Assembly: GCA_023416995.1 (NCBI GenBank)
Contig: JAEZGI010000082.1
Coordinates: forward strand, 1 to 64,000
DNA from: Bacteroidota bacterium
Lineage (GTDB): Bacteria; Bacteroidota; Bacteroidia; Chitinophagales; Chitinophagaceae
Length of the DNA: 64,000 nt
Direction: 5' to 3'
In this document: positions 46,629 through 55,435 of the stretch, piece by piece
Position numbering within the stretch: the first letter of the stretch is position 1
How the letters are laid out: every line of letters starts with the position of its first letter
Notes under the pieces: generated by a model
Databases searched by the model: none
The model's input: the letters and a program-made list of their open reading frames with translations, nothing else
Told to the model about the DNA's origin: nothing
Translations under genes and position numbers: made by a program

Positions 46629-48119
46629 ATGAATATGCGTAGATTATATATTGCTGCACTTATTATTCCATGTTTTCTTTCTTTTATCGGTGATGCCCAG
46701 GAAACTGCAACAACAACCGAAAATGGACTAACCTTTAACAAATCTGTGCTGGCCCGCGACCTCGAAGATCCATGGTGCATCGAATATGGGCCCGATAATT
46801 TTTTATGGGTCGCTGAAGCAAAGGGCTACCGTTTATTACGCATAAATCCCAAAGATGCTACGCGTGAGGTAGTTCTTGATATAAATAACGCGCGCAAATT
46901 CCCTCGTTATGATACAATCCCCGACGATATTGATGGTGGAAAACCGTGGCCCCAGGGCGGATTGATGGGATTGGCGTTACATCCATCACTCGTTAACGGC
47001 AAACCATATGTATATATAGCTTATGTATATGAATATGCGGGCGCGGCTCGTTCGGGAAAGGGAGCAGATCCCGGCGACGGCGGCTATCACTTCCTGACAA
47101 AAATCGTAAGATACCAGTTTGATAGCCTGGGCCACAAACTTATTAACCCACTATTGATTTGTGATTCAATCCCGTCAAGTAATGATCATAACGGAGGAAG
47201 ACTTGCGATTTCACGGATTGGCACAACCGAATTTCTGTTTTACTCTGCCGGCGACATGGGCGCAGGACAATTTGATAATGCCGCCCGAAAAAATAACGCC
47301 CAGGATCCGCAGATCTATGAAGGTAAAATCCTACGGTTTTATACAGAACCAGAAAATGACAACCCGGATCTTCAATCATGGATACCACCCGATAATCCGT
47401 TTAATGGCCGTAAGCGGAATGCTGTCTGGAGTATCGGACACCGAAATCCCCAGGGCCTGGCTTCAATGCAAATGGGCGATATGCAGATACTCTTCGCGTC
47501 TGAACATGGACCCTATTCTGATGATGAAATCAGTATTATAGTAAGAAAAGGAAATTCCGGGCATCCATTGGTGATCGGGTATGCCGACGGTAACTACGAT
47601 GGATTGGCAGCTGGTACTACCGATAAAGACAGTCTCCCGGGGAAATGGAACACTACCTATCCCCTGATTACAGATGAAAAGCAAAATGCCCGTAAACTGG
47701 GAAACTACCAGGAACCAATAATAAGTTTGTATCCCACCAGCCGCGACTCGCTCGCGTCTTTGATGCAGGCGTTTCAGAGAGGCGATACAAAGGATAAAGA
47801 GTGGGAGTCGCTGGCACCTTCGGGTATTGCAATTTACAAGTCACGCGTTATTCCCGGCTGGAACCCTTCTATCCTGGTTACCTCACTAAAACATGGTACC
47901 ATTACGCGATTACAATTAAACCAGGCAGGTCGGAAAGTAATTGCACAGGAAACTTATTTCAAGGCCGCGGCCCGTTATCGCGATGTTGCAGTTTCAAACG
48001 ATGGGAAAACGATTTATGTGGTTACTGACCAATCGAAAGTAACAAGCGGGCCCTCAAAAATGAACAGCAAACAGACTGAGTTATCCGGCGCCATCATCGC
48101 TTTTGATTTCATACCTTGA
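46629..48119 (+). CDS. PQQ-dependent sugar dehydrogenase-like protein
   Basis: This 496-residue protein has a signal peptide ending near GDAQ. A six-bladed propeller follows, like the soluble glucose/sorbosone dehydrogenases: LEDPWCIEYGPDNFLWVAEA, GGLMGLALHPS, NDHNGGRLAI and WSIGHRNPQGLA are family landmarks. If active it would oxidise aldoses in the periplasm with PQQ. No PQQ synthesis genes are in the window. A GH16 gene follows after 39 nt. Confidence 0.88.
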   Translation: MNMRRLYIAALIIPCFLSFIGDAQETATTTENGLTFNKSVLARDLEDPWCIEYGPDNFLWVAEAKGYRLLRINPKDATREVVLDINNARKFPRYDTIPDDIDGGKPWPQGGLMGLALHPSLVNGKPYVYIAYVYEYAGAARSGKGADPGDGGYHFLTKIVRYQFDSLGHKLINPLLICDSIPSSNDHNGGRLAISRIGTTEFLFYSAGDMGAGQFDNAARKNNAQDPQIYEGKILRFYTEPENDNPDLQSWIPPDNPFNGRKRNAVWSIGHRNPQGLASMQMGDMQILFASEHGPYSDDEISIIVRKGNSGHPLVIGYADGNYDGLAAGTTDKDSLPGKWNTTYPLITDEKQNARKLGNYQEPIISLYPTSRDSLASLMQAFQRGDTKDKEWESLAPSGIAIYKSRVIPGWNPSILVTSLKHGTITRLQLNQAGRKVIAQETYFKAAARYRDVAVSNDGKTIYVVTDQSKVTSGPSKMNSKQTELSGAIIAFDFIP

Positions 48120-48158
48120 GGCTTAGCAAGTAAATACTCACCTTAGTAGTTGTTAAAC

Positions 48159-49013
48159 ATGAACAAACTTGTATGTCTCTTTTGTTTTTTTATAGTTGGA
48201 TGTACTACATCTTCAAAAACACAACGTGTCACTAACGCCGAAGGCTATACGCTGGTGTGGTCCGACGAATTTAATGTTGATGGCGCGCCGGATACGGCGA
48301 GCTGGCGTTTTGAGAAAGGTTTCGTCAGGAATGAAGAATTGCAGTGGTACCAGGAAGAGAATGCTTATTGCAAAGATGGCTTGCTGATTATCGAAGCCAG
48401 AAAAGAGGAGCGTGCTAACCCTTTATATAAGCCCGGAACTAATAGTTGGCGTACCAACCAGCCATCAATTACACATACATCATCGAGTATCAACACATCT
48501 GGTAAGCAATCATGGTTGTATGGGCGTTTTGAAATGCGCGGTAAGATTGATATCAGAAGTGGGCTGTGGCCGGCATGGTGGACACTTGGAGTGAAGGGGC
48601 GCTGGCCGGCCAATGGTGAGATTGATATTATGGAATATTACCGCGGTAATATGCTGGCAAATATTGCATGTGCAGGTTCGGACAACAAACCTCATTGGTT
48701 CAGTAACACTTTCAGCACCGATTCAATGGGTGGTAGCACTTGGGCAAATTCGTTCCATGTATGGCGCATGGACTGGACCCAACAAACAATAGCGCTTTAT
48801 CTCGATGATATTAAAATGATCGAAGTGCCCGTCGATAGTGCGACTAATAAAGATGGCAGCAACTTTAATCCATTCAGACAGCCGCATTATATGCTTTTAA
48901 ATCTTGCGATGGGGGGAATGAACGGCGGCGATGTTGCCGGCACTCCTTTTCCGAACCGGTTTGAAGTGGATTATGTCAGGGTTTACCAGAAAAAAGGGAG
49001 TGGGTCAAAATGA
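48159..49013 (+). CDS. GH16 endo-beta-glucanase (laminarinase-type) lipoprotein
   Basis: I chose the ATG at 48159 (284 residues). The lipobox VGC (Cys15) makes it a lipoprotein. The beta-jelly-roll domain contains LVWSDEFN at its start and the catalytic GEIDIMEYY motif, giving nucleophile E154, D156 and acid/base E159. The extra residue (ExDxxE) is the beta-bulge type of laminarinases. It should cut beta-1,3- or mixed-linkage glucans at the envelope. It is in line with the sugar dehydrogenase gene, suggesting joint use of glucan products. Confidence 0.93.
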   Translation: MNKLVCLFCFFIVGCTTSSKTQRVTNAEGYTLVWSDEFNVDGAPDTASWRFEKGFVRNEELQWYQEENAYCKDGLLIIEARKEERANPLYKPGTNSWRTNQPSITHTSSSINTSGKQSWLYGRFEMRGKIDIRSGLWPAWWTLGVKGRWPANGEIDIMEYYRGNMLANIACAGSDNKPHWFSNTFSTDSMGGSTWANSFHVWRMDWTQQTIALYLDDIKMIEVPVDSATNKDGSNFNPFRQPHYMLLNLAMGGMNGGDVAGTPFPNRFEVDYVRVYQKKGSGSK

Positions 49014-49100
49014 CTTTTATGCTGTCATAATGAATGCTTTTTCCGCCAACTTTTCGCTCTGGGGCTGGCTTTCAGGGCACTGGCACAGTCATTGTCCGCT

Positions 49101-49117
49101 ATTGGTTGTTAACCAAT
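49101..49117. promoter_or_regulatory. Inverted repeat upstream of hsp20
   Basis: ATTGGTT and AACCAAT flank a GTT spacer, 30 nt before the hsp20 start. It could be an operator or a leader hairpin that hides the SD region. Confidence 0.4.
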
Positions 49118-49133
49118 TTTGTAAATCAAAACC

Positions 49134-49141
49134 AAGGAGGT
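49134..49141 (+). promoter_or_regulatory. Strong Shine-Dalgarno sequence of hsp20
   Basis: AAGGAGGT lies five bases before the hsp20 ATG. Such strong SDs are rare here, the other clear case being rpsU. Confidence 0.7.
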
Positions 49142-49146
49142 AAATC

Positions 49147-49599
49147 ATGACACTCTTGAAGTCAAACGGAAGCCGGATGAATTCATTTCCCATGTTGTTT
49201 GATGATATCTTCAACAGGGATTTATTTAACTGGGGAACAAACAATTTTTCAGGCACCAACACAACCATTCCTGCAGTAAACATCAAAGAAACACCCGAGC
49301 ATTACCAGGTAGAGGTGGCCGCGCCAGGTATGTCTAAAGAAGATTTCAAGGTAGAACTTGATGGAAACCAACTAACCATCAGTTCTGAAAAAAGAAATGA
49401 AACTGAAGACAGGGAAGACAATCGCTTTACACGCCGGGAGTTCAGCTATCAATCTTTCGAACGTTCTTTCACGCTTCACAAGGATGTTGTTGATCTCGAT
49501 AAGATTGAGGCTAAGTATGAAAATGGTTTATTAAATCTGATCATCCCCAAAAAGGAAGAAGCGAAACAAAAACCACCCAAACGGATTATGATCTCATAA
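49147..49599 (+). CDS. Hsp20/alpha-crystallin small heat-shock protein
   Basis: This 150-residue protein has an N-terminal Phe-rich segment (MLFDDIFNRDLFNWG). The alpha-crystallin domain covers about residues 43-140, with YQVEVAAPGMSKEDFKVELDGNQLTI and the GLLNLIIPKKE region typical of the last strands. A C-terminal extension has the PPKRIMIS tail that docks in oligomers. It holds unfolding proteins during stress. The start is fixed by a strong SD, and a terminator follows directly. Confidence 0.95.
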   Translation: MTLLKSNGSRMNSFPMLFDDIFNRDLFNWGTNNFSGTNTTIPAVNIKETPEHYQVEVAAPGMSKEDFKVELDGNQLTISSEKRNETEDREDNRFTRREFSYQSFERSFTLHKDVVDLDKIEAKYENGLLNLIIPKKEEAKQKPPKRIMIS

Positions 49600-49604
49600 A
49601 ACTT

Positions 49605-49626
49605 ACCGCCCTCGGGCGGTTTTTTT
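49605..49626 (+). terminator. Terminator after hsp20
   Basis: ACCGCC, loop CTCG, GGCGGT, followed by TTTTTT. Confidence 0.9.
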
Positions 49627-49756
49627 ATGCCCTAAAGATGGGTCTCACCGAGATACCAGGCCTTCTTAATTTTGGTCGTATAATAATTTTCAGACATTTG
49701 TAACATATCCCGGTTTCGCGCGTATATATCAGAACACCCACCTACATCCATTTTAT

Positions 49757-52129
49757 ATGATCAGAAACTTTTTCAGGGTTGCTTACAGAAACCTGTTACG
49801 CAACAAAGGATTTTCCTTCATCAATATCTTCGGTCTTGCAGTTGGAATGGCCAGCGCCATATTGATTGTATTATGGATCAATAACGAAGTAAGTTATGAT
49901 CAGTTCCATACAAAAAAGCATCGCATATATGAAGTGTGGAACCGCGCAAACTTTGATGCCAAACTGTTTTGCTGGAACACAACTCCAAAGATACTTGCCC
50001 GGACAATGGAGCGTGATTTACCCGAGGTGGAGAGAGCCGTACGCGTTAACTGGAACAGCAGCTTCCTGTTTAGTCTTGGCGATAAACGAATGGTAAGAAG
50101 CGGGGTGATGGTCGATACCGGCTTTCTGCAGATGTTTAGTTTTCCATTGGTGAAGGGCAATGCCAACACGGCGTTAAACGAAAGACATAGCATTGTGCTA
50201 ACTGAAGAGCTCGCTACCGCATTGTTTGGGAAAGAAGAGGCGATGGGTAAAATGGTTAAGATCGAGAACAAAGACAATTTTATTGTAACCGGTGTTCTGA
50301 AAGATTTGCCTAACAACACGAGATTTGATTTTGAATACCTGTTGCCGTGGTCATACCTTGAATCAAGAAATGAAAACGATTCAAACTGGGGTAATAACAG
50401 CACGCGTACTTATGCTCTGCTAAAGGAAAATACAACGCTTGCTTCCGTTCAGCCAAAAATAAAGGTCCTGAAACAACAGTATGATGAAGAGGCAAAACGT
50501 GACAACTGGGAGATGTTTTTTTATCCGATGGAAAAATGGCGTTTGTATTCAAGCTTCACCAATGGCGTTGAAGACAACGGCGGCAGGATCACTTTCGTAA
50601 AATTGTTTGCCACGATCGCAGTATTCATCCTTTTAATTGCCTGTATCAATTTCATGAATCTTAGTACTGCCCGCAGCGAACGACGTGCAAAAGAAGTAGG
50701 CATACGTAAGGTGGTGGGTGCACAGAAGATATCATTGGTTGCACAGTTTATCGGCGAATCGATCCTGATCGCTGCATTAGCCGCAATACTGGCCCTTGTA
50801 TTGGTGCTGGTGAGCCTGCCGGCATACAACGAGTTAACTGACAAGTCGCTTTATATAGATTTCACCAGTATTTACACCTGGCTCACTGCGATTGGTTTTA
50901 TACTGGTTACAGGAATTTTGGCGGGCAGTTATCCGGCATTTTTTCTTTCCTCGTTTCAGCCCGTAAAAGTTTTGAAAGGAACTTTCAAAAAAGCGCACGC
51001 GTTAGTTGCGCCAAGAAAAGTGCTTGTTGTATTGCAGTTCAGTTTTGCGATCATACTGATCATCTGTACGATTATAGTTAAACAACAAATAGATTATGCG
51101 CGTGAGCGTGCTATCGGGTACGATAAAAGCAATCTTGTGTATCATTTTATGACCGGCGATATCCCTAAAAATTACCAGGTCATAAAAAATGAGTTGCTAT
51201 CATCAGGCGTTGCTACTTCTATCGTCAAAACAAATTCTCCAATAACTGAACAATGGAGCGATGGCTGGGGCCAGGAGTGGGAGGGAAAGGATCCTAATGA
51301 TAAAACTGATTTTTCGCGTTTCGTATCGGATGAAGGGTTGGGTGTAACTGCCGGTTTGCAATTTGTTATGGGACGTGATTTTGATCTTGCTAAGTTTCCT
51401 TCGGATTCAACCGGTATGATCATAAATGAATCAGCATTGAAGGTGATGAAATTTAAAAATCCCATCGGTCAAAGAGTGCGCGACAATGGTGTTGACTGGC
51501 ACATTGTTGGGGTGATCAAAGACTTCATTATGACTTCACCTTATGAACCAACAAGACCTATGTTGATCTCAGGTGCCGCAAGCGATTGGTTCTCTGTAAT
51601 GATGGTTAAATTCAACCCGGCAAACAGTATGAGTGATAATCTGAAAAAGATGGAAGCGATTTTGAAAAAGCATAATCCCGAGTATCCGTTTTCAGCGCGG
51701 TTCGTAGACGAAGAATATGCATTCAAGTTTGTTAATGAAACGCGACAGGGTACCCTGGCCGGACTTTTTGCCGGGTTGACAATATTTATCAGTTGTCTTG
51801 GTTTGTTTGGACTTGCAACATATATGGCGGAAAACCGAATTAAAGAAATTGGTGTACGTAAGGTGCTTGGCGCATCGGTGTCAGGCATAACCACTTTGTT
51901 ATCGGTTGATTTCGTGAAATTGGTCATTATATCATTTTTAATAGCGGCACCCTTATCCTGGTGGGCGATGCATAGCTGGCTGCAGGACTATACGTACCGT
52001 GTATCTATACAATGGTGGGTATTCGCAGCCGCCTGTGTGGTGTCGGTCGTGATCGCGTTGCTGACGGTCAGCTACCAGGCCATCCGGGCCGCTATGGCAA
52101 ACCCGGTAAGGTCCCTGCGGTCAGATTAG
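49757..52129 (+). CDS. MacB/FtsX-type ABC transporter permease
   Basis: This 790-residue protein has two repeats of a periplasmic MacB-core domain and an FtsX permease domain. The N-terminus MIRNFFRVAYRNLLRNKGFSFINIFGLAVGMA is diagnostic of the Bacteroidota subfamily. FtsX segments are near residues 285-400 and 675-785, each with the RRAKEVGIRKVVGA/RIKEIGVRKVLGA coupling motif. Such proteins do mechanotransmission or efflux and need a separate ATPase, which is not adjacent here. Confidence 0.92.
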   Translation: MIRNFFRVAYRNLLRNKGFSFINIFGLAVGMASAILIVLWINNEVSYDQFHTKKHRIYEVWNRANFDAKLFCWNTTPKILARTMERDLPEVERAVRVNWNSSFLFSLGDKRMVRSGVMVDTGFLQMFSFPLVKGNANTALNERHSIVLTEELATALFGKEEAMGKMVKIENKDNFIVTGVLKDLPNNTRFDFEYLLPWSYLESRNENDSNWGNNSTRTYALLKENTTLASVQPKIKVLKQQYDEEAKRDNWEMFFYPMEKWRLYSSFTNGVEDNGGRITFVKLFATIAVFILLIACINFMNLSTARSERRAKEVGIRKVVGAQKISLVAQFIGESILIAALAAILALVLVLVSLPAYNELTDKSLYIDFTSIYTWLTAIGFILVTGILAGSYPAFFLSSFQPVKVLKGTFKKAHALVAPRKVLVVLQFSFAIILIICTIIVKQQIDYARERAIGYDKSNLVYHFMTGDIPKNYQVIKNELLSSGVATSIVKTNSPITEQWSDGWGQEWEGKDPNDKTDFSRFVSDEGLGVTAGLQFVMGRDFDLAKFPSDSTGMIINESALKVMKFKNPIGQRVRDNGVDWHIVGVIKDFIMTSPYEPTRPMLISGAASDWFSVMMVKFNPANSMSDNLKKMEAILKKHNPEYPFSARFVDEEYAFKFVNETRQGTLAGLFAGLTIFISCLGLFGLATYMAENRIKEIGVRKVLGASVSGITTLLSVDFVKLVIISFLIAAPLSWWAMHSWLQDYTYRVSIQWWVFAAACVVSVVIALLTVSYQAIRAAMANPVRSLRSD

Positions 52130-52249
52130 TTTATATCAATTCTTCCTCCGGGGTAGTAGCGGCCGGGAATCTTGCCAGGCCTTGCGGCAGAAAACTTAAC
52201 ACCAGGAAACTGTTATTTTGTTTAAATTGTAAATAACAAAGTAACGCGG

Positions 52250-53446
52250 ATGCTGAGAATCGCCAACATCATATTGTTGTTTTGCCTGTTGGGCAATACG
52301 CTGTATGCGCAGCCTGTTAAGGGTCGGGTCGATTTTTTTGGTGAAACATTAGTATTTGATCTTGATGCAGGTTTGTTCGCGGCAGAAGCACCAGCGTTAA
52401 CTGAAGCTGGCATCCGCGTGTTTCATGAAGCAGTTTTGAAGACGAACTATCATCCGCTGATAGCGGCACTAGCTGGATACAAAACAAGACATCAACCGGA
52501 TGATTGGTTGTATTATCAGCTTGTTCGTAAAGCAGCAGAATACATCAGCCCCAAGAAAAACAATTATCACCGCTATACTTATTTCAAATGGTTCCTGTTA
52601 ACGCGATCAGGCTATGATGCTACATTGAACATATCTGATGAAAAGATCTTGTTTTACGTGTTGTGTGATGAAAATATTTATAACATTCCAAACCGGCTGG
52701 TAGATGGCCGGCAATATGTTTGTCTGAATTATCATGATTACAAAAATATCGACTTCAACATAGAACGATTTGCTGAACTAAAGCTGGGTACAGGCAGCCA
52801 GCATTCATTTTCATACAAGGTCAGCAAACTCCCTGAATTCAACGATGGTAAATATCTTGAGAAAGAACTTCAATTTAATTATTACGAAGCACCACATAAA
52901 CTTACCGTCCGTGTTCATCCTGCTGTAAGTGCCATCTTTACAAATTATCCTGTGGTAGATTATAAATATTCACTCAACATACCGTTAAGCAGCGAGACTT
53001 ATAAATCCCTTATTCCTTTACTGAAAAAAAGGTTAACGGGAATGAGTGTTAAAAATGGCGTTGATTATCTACGCCGTTTTACCCGTGACGCATTTTTATT
53101 TGATACGGACACAAAAGTGTTTGGTGGAGAAAAGCGGCTTTCGCCTGAAGAAACTTTGTTGTATGAATACAGCGATTGTGAGGATCGGGTAGCCCTGTTT
53201 TATTGTCTTGTGAAAGAAATATACGATCTGCCGATGATCGTGTTGAGCTACGCGGAACATGTTACCATCGCTGTGCAGTTCCACAAAGCCGTTGGCAGGC
53301 CGATCATCTATAACGGTAATCAATATACTATATGTGAACCTACTCCTCAGAAGACAGATCTTGGTTTGGGGCGCCTTTTACCAGGGCTTGAGCAACAACC
53401 TTATCGGGTCGCATATGTGTATACCCCCGGTCATGAAAAACCTTAA
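52250..53446 (+). CDS. Exported transglutaminase-like protein
   Basis: This 398-residue protein has a signal peptide ending near LYAQ. The C-terminal third resembles the transglutaminase-like cysteine protease fold: C310 in YEYSDCEDRVALFYCL, H337 in AEHVTIAV and an acidic residue near E363 in YTICEPT could form the triad. The N-terminal two thirds are beta-rich and unassigned. Its stop overlaps the stop of the convergent lipoprotein gene by four bases. Activity is not proven. Confidence 0.7.
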   Translation: MLRIANIILLFCLLGNTLYAQPVKGRVDFFGETLVFDLDAGLFAAEAPALTEAGIRVFHEAVLKTNYHPLIAALAGYKTRHQPDDWLYYQLVRKAAEYISPKKNNYHRYTYFKWFLLTRSGYDATLNISDEKILFYVLCDENIYNIPNRLVDGRQYVCLNYHDYKNIDFNIERFAELKLGTGSQHSFSYKVSKLPEFNDGKYLEKELQFNYYEAPHKLTVRVHPAVSAIFTNYPVVDYKYSLNIPLSSETYKSLIPLLKKRLTGMSVKNGVDYLRRFTRDAFLFDTDTKVFGGEKRLSPEETLLYEYSDCEDRVALFYCLVKEIYDLPMIVLSYAEHVTIAVQFHKAVGRPIIYNGNQYTICEPTPQKTDLGLGRLLPGLEQQPYRVAYVYTPGHEKP

Positions 53447-53961
53447 GGCGTCTTACTTATTTGTTTTAGCTGAGCCAGCGACCTGGTGAGTGCTTCATCC
53501 AGCCCGGTATACACAAACCTTCCCTGGTCTATGAGGTATAAATAGCTGCAGCTATCGCCGCGGCTGGAAAAGTATAAGGTTTTTTGCGGCTCGCCATTTT
53601 TGAAAAGGTACATTTTCCCGAGGGATCTGCATTTTCTCACTGAGTCTTCAATGGATACTGGTTGATGTAAACTTTTGTTGAGGGCGGCTATGAAAGCAAT
53701 ATCTGCTGTTGCTGCATACCTAAAAAACCTGGTATAGCGCAGCGTGTCTCCGTCTGGTTCAGTATAATAGAGCACCTGTACACTGTCAGGATTGAGTAAC
53801 GCATGAAGGGTTTTGCTAAGATGGACATCCGGGTGAACGGTTGCACCGCTTTCGGCTGTATCAGTCGCCCGGGATGTAGGGGTGCGCGCTGTCTTGTTAT
53901 CGTTGTCACAAGAACAAAGGAGCAGTACCAGGAAAATCCACTGAAAACGACAATGTTTCAT
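53443..53961 (-). CDS. Lipoprotein of unknown function
   Basis: From the ATG at 53961 the product is 172 residues; a TTG upstream adds four. The lipobox CSC follows LVLLL and is followed by DNDNK, an acidic start that could direct it to the surface. The body has no recognised domain. It lies downstream of the TonB/beta-helix operon on the same strand, but a 15-bp stem hairpin separates them. Confidence 0.7.
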   Translation of the reverse strand: MKHCRFQWIFLVLLLCSCDNDNKTARTPTSRATDTAESGATVHPDVHLSKTLHALLNPDSVQVLYYTEPDGDTLRYTRFFRYAATADIAFIAALNKSLHQPVSIEDSVRKCRSLGKMYLFKNGEPQKTLYFSSRGDSCSYLYLIDQGRFVYTGLDEALTRSLAQLKQISKTP

Positions 53962-53976
53962 AAGTGTAATCAAAGT

Positions 53977-54011
53977 GCAAAACGCCGCTTACAAAATAAG
54001 TGGCGTTTTGC
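53977..54011 (-). terminator. Hairpin after the beta-helix lipoprotein gene
   Basis: A 15-bp stem with one wobble pair is built on GCAAAACGCCGCTTA and its complement around CAAAA. It would end the TonB receptor/lipoprotein transcript on the minus strand. The T-run lies inside the stem. Confidence 0.65.
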
Positions 54012-54033
54012 AGGTTTATCAAAGGTCAATGTT

Positions 54034-55401
54034 TTAATAAGCATTTGTATTTGGGGTATAACTGGTCCAGCCTGTTGTCCAGTTGGTTGTTCCTATGGCG
54101 CCGCGGTGTTGAACCGGTGTAAAGAAAGCGTCAAGACCCGTGAACACTGCTCCCGTGAGCGCGGGTGATCCGGTTTTAGGAGTGAAGTTTGGTGTGTCAA
54201 AGTTGAATGGCGCTTCGAGCATAACTTCTTCCGCGGTAGCATATGTTTTGGTTCCGTTCGCTTCTGCTTTTGCTTGCAGTTCTGCCGCTGTCAGAATATT
54301 GCCTGCGGTAGCGTCAACTTTATAAGGGCTGGCCAATGCATGCACCATGTTATTGTTGAATACGGAAGTGCCGATATTATATGCTTCTGCGGTTGCTGCG
54401 CTTTCTAATGAAAATCCGCCTTTGGGAAAACCAATCATGATTGAGTTGTGTACTTCGAATTGTACGGCTCTTCTCCATCGGTTAGCAAAGTTAAGATTAG
54501 CTTCAGTATTTGCTGCCCCGTTGGGACCGGCCCAGGTGATGTTGCTGAGAATTGGTTTGGTAAAAGGTGTAGCAGTTGAACCTGAACCGTCGTTGTCTGC
54601 CTCAACGCCGTTGCCGGCGTCAGTATCAGCAATCTCAGGTCTGCGTTGAACAATGGCAAACTGAATCTTTCCGGTATATCCAAAATCAAAATCGAGATCA
54701 TCATCAGAGGTCGCGTATGAAACCAGGTATTTGGCATTTACGGTACCGCCAAAAAATTCGAAGGCATCATCGTTGCCATAAGAAACCTGGATGTATTCAA
54801 GCCGGGTACCTGAACCAACGCCACCGAGCGTGAGCCCATTGATCTCTGAACCTGGTTCAGCAGCGATACCAGCGAACTCAATACGGCAGTACGTCATTAC
54901 ACCTGAATTGTCGTTTGCAATGGTTCCTCCGTAACGCCGGTCTACACCACCTTCTATCAGGGGGGCGGGGCTCAATGGCCTGTTGGTAGGTGCATTACCT
55001 AAGATTATTATACCTCCCCAATCACCACGCGCGCGCGAACCCGCAGGTTTTCCTGATGTAAACACAATCGGTTTTTCAGCGGTTCCGTTAGCTTCAATCT
55101 TCGCGCCACGTTCAATGATGATGGCGCCTTTCTGTGAAACATCGCTTTTCAAAATTGTCCCTGCCGGAATGCTCAGGGTTGTACCTGCGGTAAAGTAAAC
55201 ATATCCTCTGATGGTATATACACCCGCATCAAGTGTAATGTTTCTTTCATAAGAACCTTGCAGAATACGGCTTATGTTTGGATCATCCATGTTGTCTCCG
55301 CCTTTTCCGCCTTCTCCTTCATCGTTATAGTTAACCTTAACACATGAGCTTGCTAGTAAAAGAAACACGGTCATTAACAACAGGTAATTGCGCTTATTCA
55401 T
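54034..55401 (-). CDS. Beta-helix lipoprotein partnered with a TonB receptor
   Basis: This 455-residue lipoprotein has the lipobox ASSC (Cys20) and an acidic, glycine-rich linker (NDEGEGGKGGDNMDD). Right-handed beta-helix-like repeats include TTLSIPAGTILKSD, GAIIIERGAKIEANG and TRLEYIQVSYGNDDAFEFFGGTV. Proteins of this type often accompany TonB receptors in Bacteroidota, and I infer surface capture or docking for the receptor encoded 34 nt upstream. It lacks SusD features. The substrate is unknown. Confidence 0.8.
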   Translation of the reverse strand: MNKRNYLLLMTVFLLLASSCVKVNYNDEGEGGKGGDNMDDPNISRILQGSYERNITLDAGVYTIRGYVYFTAGTTLSIPAGTILKSDVSQKGAIIIERGAKIEANGTAEKPIVFTSGKPAGSRARGDWGGIIILGNAPTNRPLSPAPLIEGGVDRRYGGTIANDNSGVMTYCRIEFAGIAAEPGSEINGLTLGGVGSGTRLEYIQVSYGNDDAFEFFGGTVNAKYLVSYATSDDDLDFDFGYTGKIQFAIVQRRPEIADTDAGNGVEADNDGSGSTATPFTKPILSNITWAGPNGAANTEANLNFANRWRRAVQFEVHNSIMIGFPKGGFSLESAATAEAYNIGTSVFNNNMVHALASPYKVDATAGNILTAAELQAKAEANGTKTYATAEEVMLEAPFNFDTPNFTPKTGSPALTGAVFTGLDAFFTPVQHRGAIGTTNWTTGWTSYTPNTNAY

Positions 55402-55435
55402 GATTGTTTATATTAGCTGTGAAGTTTATGTAGTC

